Assembly: GCA_964523165.1 (NCBI GenBank)
Contig: CAZFXZ010000001.1
Coordinates: forward strand, 1 to 49,237
Direction: 5' to 3'
Origin: CAZFXZ01 sp964523165
GTDB taxonomy: Bacteria; Patescibacteriota; Patescibacteriia; JACRDY01
DNA length: 49,237 nucleotides
The position numbers were made by a program, and so were the translations under genes. Each line of letters opens with the position of its first letter. Positions within the stretch are counted from its first letter, which is position 1. The notes below the pieces were generated by a model that saw nothing but the letters and a program-made list of their open reading frames with translations, ran no database searches and was not told where the DNA came from. This document shows, piece after piece, positions 16,030 to 23,693 of this stretch.

Positions 16030-16990
16030 AAAGATTTTAATTGCTTTAAAGCTTTAGCCGCTTGGTCGGGGTTGGGCGCTTGACCATGCCAACGATAGTC
16101 GTTGGTCATAAAATCCACACCCCGACCGGGAATGGTTTTAGCTATTATCATCTGAGGTTTTTTCTTGGGTCTCAGGCTCAAAGCCTTGATAATTTGTTTT
16201 ATATTATGACCGTTGATCTCACTAACAGCCAAACCAAAGGCCCGCAATTTTTCACCCAGTGGCTCAAGAGGCAAGACATCATCTGAACGACCATCAATTT
16301 GAATATTATTGCGATCTAAAATAAACGTTAAATTATCTAATTTATATTTAACCGCCAACATGTAAGCTTCCCAAGTTTGACCTTCGTTTTGTTCACCATC
16401 GCTAGTCAAACAATAAACATGATATTTTTGGCCCGACATTTTAGCACCTAAAGCCAAACCCACAGCCACCGACAAGCCCTGACCCAACGGTCCGGACGAC
16501 GATTCTAGGGCCCGACTAAAAACATAGGCCGGATGTCCTTGCCAAGGACTATCTAATTTTCTTAATGTCTTTAAGTAACTTTTGGGATAATAACCAGCTC
16601 TCATCATAGCGGCGTAGCGAATTGGCGCCACGTGGCCGCACGATAAAATTAATCTATCGNNNNNNNNNNNNNNNNNNNNNNNNNNNNNNNNNNNNNNNNN
16701 NNNNNNNNNNNNNNNNNNNNNNNNNNNNNNNNNNNNNNNNNNNNNNNNNNNNNNNNNNNCATAGCGGCGTAGCGAATTGGCGCCACGTGGCCGCACGATA
16801 AAATTAATCTATCGTGATCAGGCCATTGTGGTTGACCAGGCCGCTGACGCAAAATTTTGAAATACAGCACACTAAAAATCTCGGCCAGACCTAAGGGTCC
16901 GGCCGCATGACCAGAGCCGGCGGTTGCCAGCATAGTGATCACGTCAATGCGCAATTGATTGGCGATTTTTTGTAACTGCGTTTCGGTCAT
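16026..16990 (-). CDS. Transketolase, N-terminal (ThDP-binding) subunit, interrupted by an assembly gap
   Basis: The reading frame is split by 100 N (16660-16759), flanked by an exact 55-nt duplication (16605-16659 and 16760-16814). Removing the Ns and one copy gives one continuous frame of 269 residues, the normal size for this subunit. Seen are the substrate/ThDP histidine region GSGHAAGPLGLAEIF, the second histidine in LSCGHVAPIRYA, and the ThDP motif SDGEQNEGQTWEA through DRNNIQIDG (GDG-to-NN type). The gene is therefore probably intact in the organism. It overlaps the Rpe-like gene by 4 nt. Confidence 0.92.
16605..16814. other. Assembly gap (100 N) with a 55-nt duplicated flank
   Basis: Positions 16660-16759 are N. 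Bases 16605-16659 and 16760-16814 are identical. Collapsing one copy restores a single transketolase frame, which is strong evidence that the gap is an unmerged contig overlap. Confidence 0.92.
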
Positions 16991-17631
16991 TTGATTATTC
17001 TTTCTAACTTTTTTACATTGTCTGTCACCCGACCGCTAAAAATATAACCACCGCTGACAAAATTATTGACGCCGGCCGCGCGTAAAATTTTGGCCGATTG
17101 ATCATTAACCCCGATGTCAAAAGAAATTTTTTTGCCGGGCTGACGTTGATGAAAATTTTTCACCTTTCTGACAGCTTGACTAGTTGGTTGACGTTGACCT
17201 TGGCCAGCCTTGTCGCCCATAAACATTACGACGTCTGTTTGTGACAACAACGGTGCTAGGCGACTACTGGGTATTGAGGGATTTATCGCCAGACCCGCTT
17301 GCCAGCCGCTGTCTTTTATTTTAGCAAAAAGCGGCTTGATTGTCTTAGGGCCTAATTCTACATGGATAAAAACTCGAACAATCTTTTTATTCCCCCACCA
17401 AGCAGCTAAATATTCTTCCGGCCGGCGCGTCATAAGATGAAGCTCGTAACGTAAAGGTGTTTTGATTTTTTTTATTTTTACTGGATCGCAAAAAGTTTTA
17501 GCGCTGGTAAAAGTACCATCCATGACATCAATTTGAGCGATCGTGACAAATCGTTGGATTTTTTTTACCTTGCTCTTAAAATCAGCCAAGCTGTGACAAA
17601 ACAGGGCCGGGATAACGAGATTCTTGGACAT
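16987..17631 (-). CDS. rpe: Ribulose-phosphate 3-epimerase family protein
   Basis: 214-residue TIM barrel that should interconvert ribulose 5-phosphate and xylulose 5-phosphate. Family motifs are AQIDVMDGTF (beta-2), YELHLMTRRP (metal His), AINPSIP and the C-terminal NNFVSGGYIFSGR phosphate site. Deviations: the usual metal-binding His-x-Asp is Gln-Ile-Asp, MDGHFVPN has become MDGTFTSA, the VNPGFGGQ loop reads FMGDKAGQGQ, and VDGG reads FDIG. Both catalytic aspartates are still present. Its position between rpiB and transketolase supports the epimerase role, but altered metal use or substrate is possible. Confidence 0.8.
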   Translation of the reverse strand: MSKNLVIPALFCHSLADFKSKVKKIQRFVTIAQIDVMDGTFTSAKTFCDPVKIKKIKTPLRYELHLMTRRPEEYLAAWWGNKKIVRVFIHVELGPKTIKPLFAKIKDSGWQAGLAINPSIPSSRLAPLLSQTDVVMFMGDKAGQGQRQPTSQAVRKVKNFHQRQPGKKISFDIGVNDQSAKILRAAGVNNFVSGGYIFSGRVTDNVKKLERIIK

Positions 17632-17632
17632 T

Positions 17633-18061
17633 TTAATATTGGCTTAAACGTCGCAAATGACGCTTAGCACTACTAGGTTTTGTTTCCAGCCAGGCGTCAA
17701 TAATGGGCTTGGTTTTGGGAAAAGTTATAATTCCAGCGGCTAAAGACAAAACGTTAGCCCCTTCATCCTGACGAGCCATGATGATTGATTTTTTGTCCAA
17801 ACCAACCGCCGCCTGTACGCCTCGATAACGATTAGCCGCCATGGCCATACCTTGAGCACTACCACAGATTAAAACGCCCAGAGCTTTTTTATCCTTGATA
17901 ATTTCTTTGGCCAATTTTTGGGCAAATTTGGGATAATCGTCGTGGCGGTCATAAACGTCATTACCCAAATCGATAACTTCGTGGCCTTTTTGCGTCAGAT
18001 ATTTTATTACCTTGGCTCGAAATACAAATCCGGCGTGATCGGCGGCGACAAAAATTTTCAT
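17633..18061 (-). CDS. rpiB: Ribose-5-phosphate isomerase B (RpiB/LacAB family)
   Basis: 142 residues from the ATG at 18061 (MKIFVAADHAGF), the usual RpiB size. A longer frame to 18163 adds 34 residues that overlap the upstream gene and are not family-like. Motifs are ADHAGF (substrate Asp/His), VIDLGND, and VLICGSAQGMAMAANRYRGVQAA with the catalytic Cys. The His-Arg phosphate site lies in QDEGANVLSLAAG. It converts ribose 5-phosphate and ribulose 5-phosphate and feeds the Rpe and transketolase encoded next to it. Confidence 0.93.
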   Translation of the reverse strand: MKIFVAADHAGFVFRAKVIKYLTQKGHEVIDLGNDVYDRHDDYPKFAQKLAKEIIKDKKALGVLICGSAQGMAMAANRYRGVQAAVGLDKKSIIMARQDEGANVLSLAAGIITFPKTKPIIDAWLETKPSSAKRHLRRLSQY

Positions 18062-18071
18062 AAAATATTTT

Positions 18072-19415
18072 TTACAAAAGCTCAACATGCCCCTCCACAT
18101 GAGGCTTTTCGTTGAATAAAATTTGTTCAATTTTATAAGTCCCAAATTTGGGCGCGTCAACAAATCCTTGGAAGGCGGCTTCGGCCAGCCAACCAGAATC
18201 CAGCCAGTCTTCTAGCCATTGTTGCGCATAAGCGACATTATCTTGAGCGATACCCGCCCCCAAACTTTCCAGCCAGGCTTTATTGTACACCTCCTGAGAA
18301 CCAATCGGCTCAGAAATAATTATTGGCAAACCCAAACCGCTAAAAAATGCCAACTCACTGGGCTTAGTCCACAAAATATCGGTCGTTCTCAAAATTTTAT
18401 TGAATTTCTTAAAATAAGTTATTTTGTTGGGATCAAAAATCACTTCCAATTGCCGGTCCAAATATTTTTCCATCTTTAAACGCTTGATAGCTTTCAAAAA
18501 ATAATCATACACTTCCGTCCGAATACCGGCCACTAAAATCAAACGGAGTTGACCGGCGATAATTTTATTTTTTAAAGCTCGTAACAAGTCTACGCCTAAT
18601 TCACGCTGAGCTCCGGCCCCACCCACAGCAAAAGTCAAAGTCAAAAGATGCTGGCCGTTTTTTGGCGGTTGACCCAAATAATGTTCTAATGAAGCTCGAT
18701 ATTTTCTGCTAAAAGTTTTACTGGGATCCAAATTTCGCAAACGAGCCCAAATATCATGACGCAAAACCTTCATGCCAAAACCGCCAATATTTTCTTTGGG
18801 CAAAGGAAAGCCGGTTAAGAAAATATTTTTTTTCGGTATGCCATATTCTTCCAAACGTTGTTGGGCCCGGCGGGTCGGGGCTAAATATTTTATACGAGTT
18901 TTGTGTGGCTCTAAGGGCGCCCAGGTCCGACTAATATCGGTATCGGTGGCTAAACAATAAATTTCACCGGGGTAGCCATGCTCTTCGGCAAAAAAGGCTG
19001 GCACGAAAAATGTCGTCAAAAATGGCAGATGCGGATTAGTTTTTTTGCACCGCTCGATCAAATCTTTGCCCCAATCGCCTTTGTGCATCATCCGATACAT
19101 TTGTCGCAACTGAAATGTTTTGGCTGATAAGTCGCGTCGCGGATAAAAAGGATTGATGCGCTGAAAATAATCAAAAACCCCAAAAATCAGATTGCCGATC
19201 AATGGCAAATGTTTGGCTCGGGAAACCAATTCATAAAAACGACGACTCTGCTGCCAAATACTGGCGTCAGCTGACGGGATGCCCGGATAATTATTAGCAA
19301 TAATAACCTCATCCTGAGCAATGTCAGTAAAAGGATCAGAAGCTCGCTGATGTCCATAACCCATATTGACCGACACCACCCAAGCTTTTTTATTTTTTGA
19401 CCCTCCGTGATTCAT
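18072..19415 (-). CDS. GT-B fold protein, MurG / diacylglycerol glycosyltransferase-like
   Basis: 447 residues. The N-terminal VVSVNMGYGHQRAS resembles the glycine-rich GxGH loop of MurG and monogalactosyldiacylglycerol synthases (GT28). The middle YLAPTRRAQQRLEEYGIPKKNIFLTGFPLP matches the inter-domain segment of that family. The C-terminal TKPSELAFFSGLGLPIIISEPIGSQEVYNKAWLESLGAGI matches the sugar-nucleotide site with its G-x-Q-E-x-x-N pattern. It is longer than MurG and has an aromatic insertion near residues 60-100. I infer a membrane-associated glycolipid glycosyltransferase. The substrate is unknown. It ends 10 nt before rpiB. Confidence 0.6.
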   Translation of the reverse strand: MNHGGSKNKKAWVVSVNMGYGHQRASDPFTDIAQDEVIIANNYPGIPSADASIWQQSRRFYELVSRAKHLPLIGNLIFGVFDYFQRINPFYPRRDLSAKTFQLRQMYRMMHKGDWGKDLIERCKKTNPHLPFLTTFFVPAFFAEEHGYPGEIYCLATDTDISRTWAPLEPHKTRIKYLAPTRRAQQRLEEYGIPKKNIFLTGFPLPKENIGGFGMKVLRHDIWARLRNLDPSKTFSRKYRASLEHYLGQPPKNGQHLLTLTFAVGGAGAQRELGVDLLRALKNKIIAGQLRLILVAGIRTEVYDYFLKAIKRLKMEKYLDRQLEVIFDPNKITYFKKFNKILRTTDILWTKPSELAFFSGLGLPIIISEPIGSQEVYNKAWLESLGAGIAQDNVAYAQQWLEDWLDSGWLAEAAFQGFVDAPKFGTYKIEQILFNEKPHVEGHVELL

Positions 19416-19420
19416 AAATA

Positions 19421-20382
19421 TTAACCCCTAATCACTAAAAATATTATATAAGTCAAATATGAAATAATAAACAAGCCACCCTGCCAGCGCTCTAAATGAA
19501 ATTTCTTACCAACAAAACTAAAGCCAATCAACAAAATAGTGGCCAGACCAACAATCATAATATCAAAATTTAACAAAGGCGAAAAAGTTACCGGGTTAAT
19601 AGTCGCCGTTAATCCTAAAATCCAAAAAATATTAAAAATATTACTACCAACAATATTACCAATAGCGATATCGGCATTTTTTTTGTAGGCGGCCACGGCC
19701 GAAGTCATTAATTCCGGCAAAGAAGTGCCAACAGCCACGATTGTTAAACCGATCAAACTTTGACTGACACCAAGTAGTGTAGCAAAAGCTATAGCTCCAT
19801 CTACTACCCATTTTCCACCCACCACCACACCCAGTAGACCCACAACAAACAATAAAATGGCTAGAGGTAAACTATGTTTAACAAATTCCATTTTTTCACC
19901 CTTGGTCGCTTTACTTAAACTAAAAATGTAATACAAAAAGATGATAAAAAAAGATATCAAAATTAAGCCATCAATGCGCCCGAGCTCGGAAAAACCATAG
20001 CCATCAATTAATTTATCATTAGCCAGCAAAGCTAAACAAAAACCGCCAACAAACTTAGCGGGATTTCTTTGAAAATTGTGCCATGTTTCATCGACAAAGG
20101 ATAAATCAAGGCGGCAATACCTAAAATTAATAAAATATTAGCAATATTACTACCGACGATATTACCAATGGCGATAGCTGAATTGCCACTCAAGCTGGCC
20201 ATTATATTGACCATTAGTTCGGGAGCCGAAGTCCCAAAGGCTACGATCGTCAAACCAATAACCAAATCAGAGACTTTAAGACGTTTGGCGATAGCTGAAG
20301 CTCCTTCGACCAAATAGTCAGCGCCTTTTATCAGGATCAAAAATCCTAAAAAAAACAAAATGAATGGCAGATATATCATCAT
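19421..20382 (-). pseudogene. Sodium/calcium exchanger family (CaxA-like), broken by a 1-nt frameshift
   Basis: Two frames together make one K+-dependent Na+/Ca2+ exchanger-like protein. The first (20032-20382, 116 residues) carries alpha-1 repeat motifs VAFGTSAPELMV and GNIVGSNIANI. The second (19421-20029) carries alpha-2 motifs VAVGTSLPELMT and GNIVGSNIFNI. The first frame ends at TAG within GTTTTTGTTTAGC. One extra T in that run would restore ...LAVFVLALLANDKL and a full-length ten-helix protein. A -1 shift is needed, and no standard slippery heptamer is present. So this is either a recent mutation or a homopolymer assembly error. Its own promoter looks intact. Confidence 0.85.
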
Positions 20383-20392
20383 AATTTCCGTT

Positions 20393-20421
20393 ATTGTAAC
20401 ATTTTTTTATCTTTATCACAA
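20393..20421 (-). promoter_or_regulatory. Promoter of the exchanger and pentose-phosphate operon
   Basis: TTGTGA (20416-20421), 17-nt spacer, TACAAT (20393-20398) on the minus strand; start codon 10 nt below the -10 box. Confidence 0.65.
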
Positions 20422-20457
20422 ACCGAACACCAATCTTGTTCAATTTATCAACACACT

Positions 20458-20955
20458 CTAGTATTCTGAATAAAAATATAGTAAAGCCCGACGAGTGGCG
20501 TCATTAGGCTGACCAAAAATTTGCACTTGAAAATTTTTATCGACGGTGCTGTCTTCATGACCACGAGCCAGGTAAACTTCATTACTGTCGGGCTGCCAAA
20601 AAACGACTGTCATTTTATCAAGACAATCTTGATCCGGACAACCACGTAAAACTAAAAATTCCCGTCCATCCAGACGCACGACTTCATTATCGGCGGCAAA
20701 GGCTAATTTATCCGGACCAAAACCGCTATCAACTTCTTGTATTCTTTGGACCAAATCGGGATTTTGCGTGAAAAGTTGATTGGGTCGCGCGCCGTATTGA
20801 GCAATCAAAGTGTGTGGCGTCATCGTCGCCTGATCATCACTAGTCTTGACCACAACTTCAGGCCTTGGCCAATATTTTATTATCAACAAACCAGTCAGGA
20901 TCAACATGGCAATGACTATGATCAATAAAAACACATGGCGTTTAATAAACATCAT
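20458..20955 (-). CDS. Ivy-like (inhibitor of vertebrate lysozyme family) membrane-anchored protein
   Basis: 165 residues with an N-terminal membrane anchor (about residues 7-27). The outer domain resembles Ivy: VRLDGREFLVLRGC, then a C-x4-C loop CPDQDC, then KMTVVFWQPDSNEVYLARG, and near the end FGQPNDATRRALLYF. Ivy proteins have the loop CKPHDC, whose His enters the lysozyme active site. Here that His is replaced by Gln, so inhibition may be weakened or retargeted. It is 2 nt after the D,D-carboxypeptidase gene and probably cotranscribed, which fits a role in controlling peptidoglycan lysis. The family call is by motif memory only. Confidence 0.55.
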   Translation of the reverse strand: MMFIKRHVFLLIIVIAMLILTGLLIIKYWPRPEVVVKTSDDQATMTPHTLIAQYGARPNQLFTQNPDLVQRIQEVDSGFGPDKLAFAADNEVVRLDGREFLVLRGCPDQDCLDKMTVVFWQPDSNEVYLARGHEDSTVDKNFQVQIFGQPNDATRRALLYFYSEY

Positions 20956-20957
20956 AA

Positions 20958-22166
20958 TTATTGCAAAAAGTTTTTAATAAGATTATTACGTTCGGTCATA
21001 CTCCGAGCGTGTAAAACAACAATCGTCAACCCATTTTTTTGTAGTGCGACATTGCGTTGAGCTTCGACCAAAAATCCAGTTTTGGCACCATCGGGATTAA
21101 ACTCCAACAAACTGTAATTGCGGTTAGTCACCGGCACGGAGCGCCACTGACCATCACTACTCATGACCGTCATCGTCGCCTGACGTTGTCGACTGGCAGC
21201 GGCAATCATCGTTTGACTAAAAGCCTCTCGAGCTAAAATCGCCATTTCGCGAGCCGTACTGACATTATGAGCGTCGAGACCAGCTACATCGACAAAATGA
21301 GTTTTGCCTAAACCCAAAACCTTGGCCTTATCATTCATCTTGGATACAAAATCTTGGAGTGATAGACCGCTAGCTTTTAATAAACCAGCGGCTGATTGAT
21401 TGGACGAAGCAACGAGTAAGGCCGACCACAGATCAGAAACTTTTACCTTATCACCAAGTTTGATCGCCACTTCGCTGGTCGAATCATCACCAACATATTC
21501 TTTGGGATAATTTATAACTTCTTCATCAATAACTAAACTATCATCCCACTTCGGATTGGTGTCCAAAAAAACTAAGGCCGTCATCAGTTTTGTCAAAGAA
21601 GCTAGGGGTAAAATAACCTCATCATTTTGACCGCTAAAATTTTGACCATCATAAGATGTATAAGCCACTTGATTAAAGGCCGTATCCGGCACAATCTGCT
21701 GAGTATTTATGGTAATCGTCGCTAAGTCGTCGGTCGTAATACCCAAACCCATTGAACGCATGAGGTTATAAGCGGCTTGACCATCGGCTAAATAATAACG
21801 CAGACCATCGACGGGATTGACATACCAAGCCTGACCACGATCTTGGACTTGCAATAAAATTCGACCCTTCAATCTATTAACTAGTTGGTTATCACTTTTT
21901 TGTCCCACCGTAGTGGGAATTTTAGCCAAATCAGCATTGCTAATCCCCAGACCCAAAGTCCGCATGAGATTATAAGCCTCATCGCCGTCGCGCAGATAAT
22001 AGCGCTGTTGGCTGACCGGCTCGACATACCAAGCTCGGCCATAACTTTGGACTTGCAACAAAATGCGGCCCGATAATTCTTTAGCCAGATCTCGCTCGGC
22101 CGCCCGACTGGTTGATGGCCAAATAATTAATAGTAAGCTCAACAAAATAATAATTTTCTTTTTCAT
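20958..22166 (-). CDS. D-alanyl-D-alanine carboxypeptidase (S11) with two N-terminal repeat modules
   Basis: 402 residues: signal peptide (residues 1-22), two copies of a roughly 55-residue module (about 29-80 and 96-150; core GRILLQVQ, AWYVxPV, RYYL, AYNLMR, LGLGI) and a penicillin-binding S11 peptidase domain. Active-site motifs are all visible: SLTK (SxxK, in LPLASLTKLMTALV), SSN (SxN, in VASSNQSAAGLL) and KTG (in DGAKTGFLVEA). It should trim D-Ala from peptidoglycan stem peptides outside the membrane. The repeats probably bind wall or a surface partner. The start codon sits 7 nt below a -10 box. Confidence 0.9.
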   Translation of the reverse strand: MKKKIIILLSLLLIIWPSTSRAAERDLAKELSGRILLQVQSYGRAWYVEPVSQQRYYLRDGDEAYNLMRTLGLGISNADLAKIPTTVGQKSDNQLVNRLKGRILLQVQDRGQAWYVNPVDGLRYYLADGQAAYNLMRSMGLGITTDDLATITINTQQIVPDTAFNQVAYTSYDGQNFSGQNDEVILPLASLTKLMTALVFLDTNPKWDDSLVIDEEVINYPKEYVGDDSTSEVAIKLGDKVKVSDLWSALLVASSNQSAAGLLKASGLSLQDFVSKMNDKAKVLGLGKTHFVDVAGLDAHNVSTAREMAILAREAFSQTMIAAASRQRQATMTVMSSDGQWRSVPVTNRNYSLLEFNPDGAKTGFLVEAQRNVALQKNGLTIVVLHARSMTERNNLIKNFLQ

Positions 22167-22173
22167 GTCTGTT

Positions 22174-22203
22174 ATTTTAACATAAAATATGCTATTCTTC
22201 TAA
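22174..22203 (-). promoter_or_regulatory. Promoter of the carboxypeptidase gene
   Basis: TTAGAA (22198-22203), 18-nt spacer, TAAAAT (22174-22179) on the minus strand; ATG 7 nt downstream, so essentially leaderless. It faces the divergent DUF2231 gene. Confidence 0.5.
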
Positions 22204-22226
22204 CGTTTAATAATTTAATTGTTTAT

Positions 22227-22736
22227 ATGGATTTACATCCAATTTTCGTTCACTTTCCGATCGCTTTTTTTACTCTTTATAGCGCCCTGGAAATTATCCC
22301 CTGGTCAAAATTACAGGAAAAAGTTGAATACTTTTGGTTGAAGTTTGGTATTTTAATTGCCGGCGTACTGTCGGCGCCCGTAACCCTCATGAGCGGTGAT
22401 GCCGCTAGTGAAGGTTTTGAAGTTGGTAAATTAAGTCGTTTAGTCGAAACACATGAGGCACTGGCCCAACTTACCGTGATTGTCTATGTCGTAATATTGG
22501 TTTTGTCTGGCGCCAGAATTTTGACTCTGATTAATCATCCTCTAATAGCCAACCAACCGACCGTCAATAAATTTGTGACTCTATTAAATAAAATCAACCA
22601 GCGTTATGTGCTGGCGATTTTGGCCCTGATTGGATTGATATTAATTACCGTCACCGGCGCTTTGGGTGGGGCTATTGCTTTTGGTTTGGGCGTTGATCCG
22701 CTAGCAGATTATTTTTACAAACTGCTGGTTAACTAA
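22227..22736 (+). CDS. DUF2231-family integral membrane protein
   Basis: 169 residues with four membrane segments (about 8-25, 38-60, 78-97 and 128-155). The N-terminal MDLHPIFVHFPIAFF carries the HP(x)4H-F-P signature of DUF2231 proteins, and a second His occurs in LVETHEALAQLTV between helices 2 and 3. The histidine pattern suggests heme or metal binding, but the family has no settled function. It stands alone on the plus strand, and its last 8 nt overlap the end of the convergent coiled-coil gene. An extended -10 (TGCTATTCT) lies upstream. Confidence 0.75.
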   Translation: MDLHPIFVHFPIAFFTLYSALEIIPWSKLQEKVEYFWLKFGILIAGVLSAPVTLMSGDAASEGFEVGKLSRLVETHEALAQLTVIVYVVILVLSGARILTLINHPLIANQPTVNKFVTLLNKINQRYVLAILALIGLILITVTGALGGAIAFGLGVDPLADYFYKLLVN

Positions 22737-23082
22737 GTTTTTTGAAGCGAACGCTAAAAATCGGCTCGTATTGATTTTCGTATTGATCGGTTAGTTCAAT
22801 TTTTTCACCTTTAACAAGTTGATTAAAAGCCAAATCGCTCATCATTTCTTTATCACTTTCCAAATCAATTTTAATTCTTTCCAGGCGATCAAATTCACTA
22901 CGAAAATCGCTTTTGATATCATCTTCGATTTTTTTCTTTTTATCTTTTAGTGTCTTTATTTCCTCGACGACGTTTTGATAGGTCTGAGAGTTGGCCAGCG
23001 AATCACGATAAACGGTTTTTAGTTCACGTTGTTCTTTTTTGGTTTGCTGAATACGATTAAAAATATCTTGCAAATTAGCCAT
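22729..23082 (-). CDS. Small coiled-coil protein of unknown function
   Basis: 117 residues, strongly charged and helical. Residues 1-85 show continuous heptad-like patterns (TKKEQRELKTVYRDSL, EEIKTLKDKKKKIEDDIKSDF), followed by a short beta-like tail (EPIFSVRFKKL). No membrane segment or catalytic motif is seen. Similar short coiled-coil proteins are common in Patescibacteria, but I do not recognise a named family. It is a single gene, divergent from greA. Confidence 0.65.
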   Translation of the reverse strand: MANLQDIFNRIQQTKKEQRELKTVYRDSLANSQTYQNVVEEIKTLKDKKKKIEDDIKSDFRSEFDRLERIKIDLESDKEMMSDLAFNQLVKGEKIELTDQYENQYEPIFSVRFKKLS

Positions 23083-23133
23083 AGCAAAAAATATTAAAAA
23101 TAAGAACTATATTTTAGCAAAAAATTACTCAAC

Positions 23134-23162
23134 TTGCCAGACATCTTAAAGCTTTCTATAAT
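23134..23162 (+). promoter_or_regulatory. Promoter of greA
   Basis: TTGCCA (23134-23139), 17-nt spacer, TATAAT (23157-23162). The ATG at 23169 is 6 nt below the -10 box, exactly where transcription should begin, so the mRNA is predicted to be leaderless. Confidence 0.75.
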
Positions 23163-23168
23163 GCCGCC

Positions 23169-23663
23169 ATGAGAACACCGATCCGCAAAGGCGGTAAATA
23201 TACCCATTTACCTCTTGACCCCCACATCACCACAACTAAACATCAAGCCCTACGGGCTGACTTGGCTAAAATGTTGTCGTCTCGACCAGCCTTGGCCAAA
23301 GAAGTCCAGCGCTTAGCCGCTCTGGGCGACTTTTCGGAAAATGCTGAGTACCAACTAGCCAAAAGCAAATTACGTGGCTTAAATCAAAGAATTTTAGACC
23401 TAGAGGGGTTTTTAAAAATTGCTATCGTCATCCATCCAACCGCCGGCGATCGCGTGACCTTGGGTAGTAAAGTCACGGTAGAAACTAACGACCAAACCAA
23501 GACTTACCAAATATTGGGTTCGTCGGAAACCAACCCCAGCGCTGGCGTGATTTCCCAACATTCGCCCATTGGCTCTGCCTTGTTGGGCAAAAAAGTTGGT
23601 GATGAAATTAAAATAAATTTGGGCAAAAAAATCGCCAGCTATAAAATCACTGAGATTAGCTAG
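23169..23663 (+). CDS. greA: Transcription elongation factor GreA/GreB family
   Basis: 164 residues. The N-terminal coiled coil (about 25-85) carries GDFSENAEYQLAKSKL at its tip, the acidic D-x-x-E motif that enters the RNA polymerase secondary channel and triggers cleavage of backtracked RNA. The C-terminal FKBP-like domain has KTYQILGSSETNPSAGVISQHSPIGSALLGKKVGDEI. Length and domain order are normal. The first 20 residues (basic, GGKYTHLPLDP) are longer than in E. coli GreA. It is a single gene with its own promoter and terminator. Confidence 0.93.
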   Translation: MRTPIRKGGKYTHLPLDPHITTTKHQALRADLAKMLSSRPALAKEVQRLAALGDFSENAEYQLAKSKLRGLNQRILDLEGFLKIAIVIHPTAGDRVTLGSKVTVETNDQTKTYQILGSSETNPSAGVISQHSPIGSALLGKKVGDEIKINLGKKIASYKITEIS

Positions 23664-23679
23664 CCAAATATTTTTGGCT
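23662..23679 (+). terminator. Terminator of greA
   Basis: Stem AGCCAAA (23662-23668) / TTTGGCT (23673-23679), 4-nt loop, followed by the T-rich TATTTGTTTAT. It overlaps the stop codon of greA. Confidence 0.55.
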
Positions 23680-23693
23680 TATTTGTTTATATT

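Noticed and set aside
20028..20040. Programmed -1 ribosomal frameshift joining the two exchanger frames
   Set aside because: The site GCG-GTT-TTT-GTT-TAG has no X-XXY-YYZ heptamer that allows re-pairing in both sites, and no downstream stem stands out. Mutation or a base-call error is simpler.
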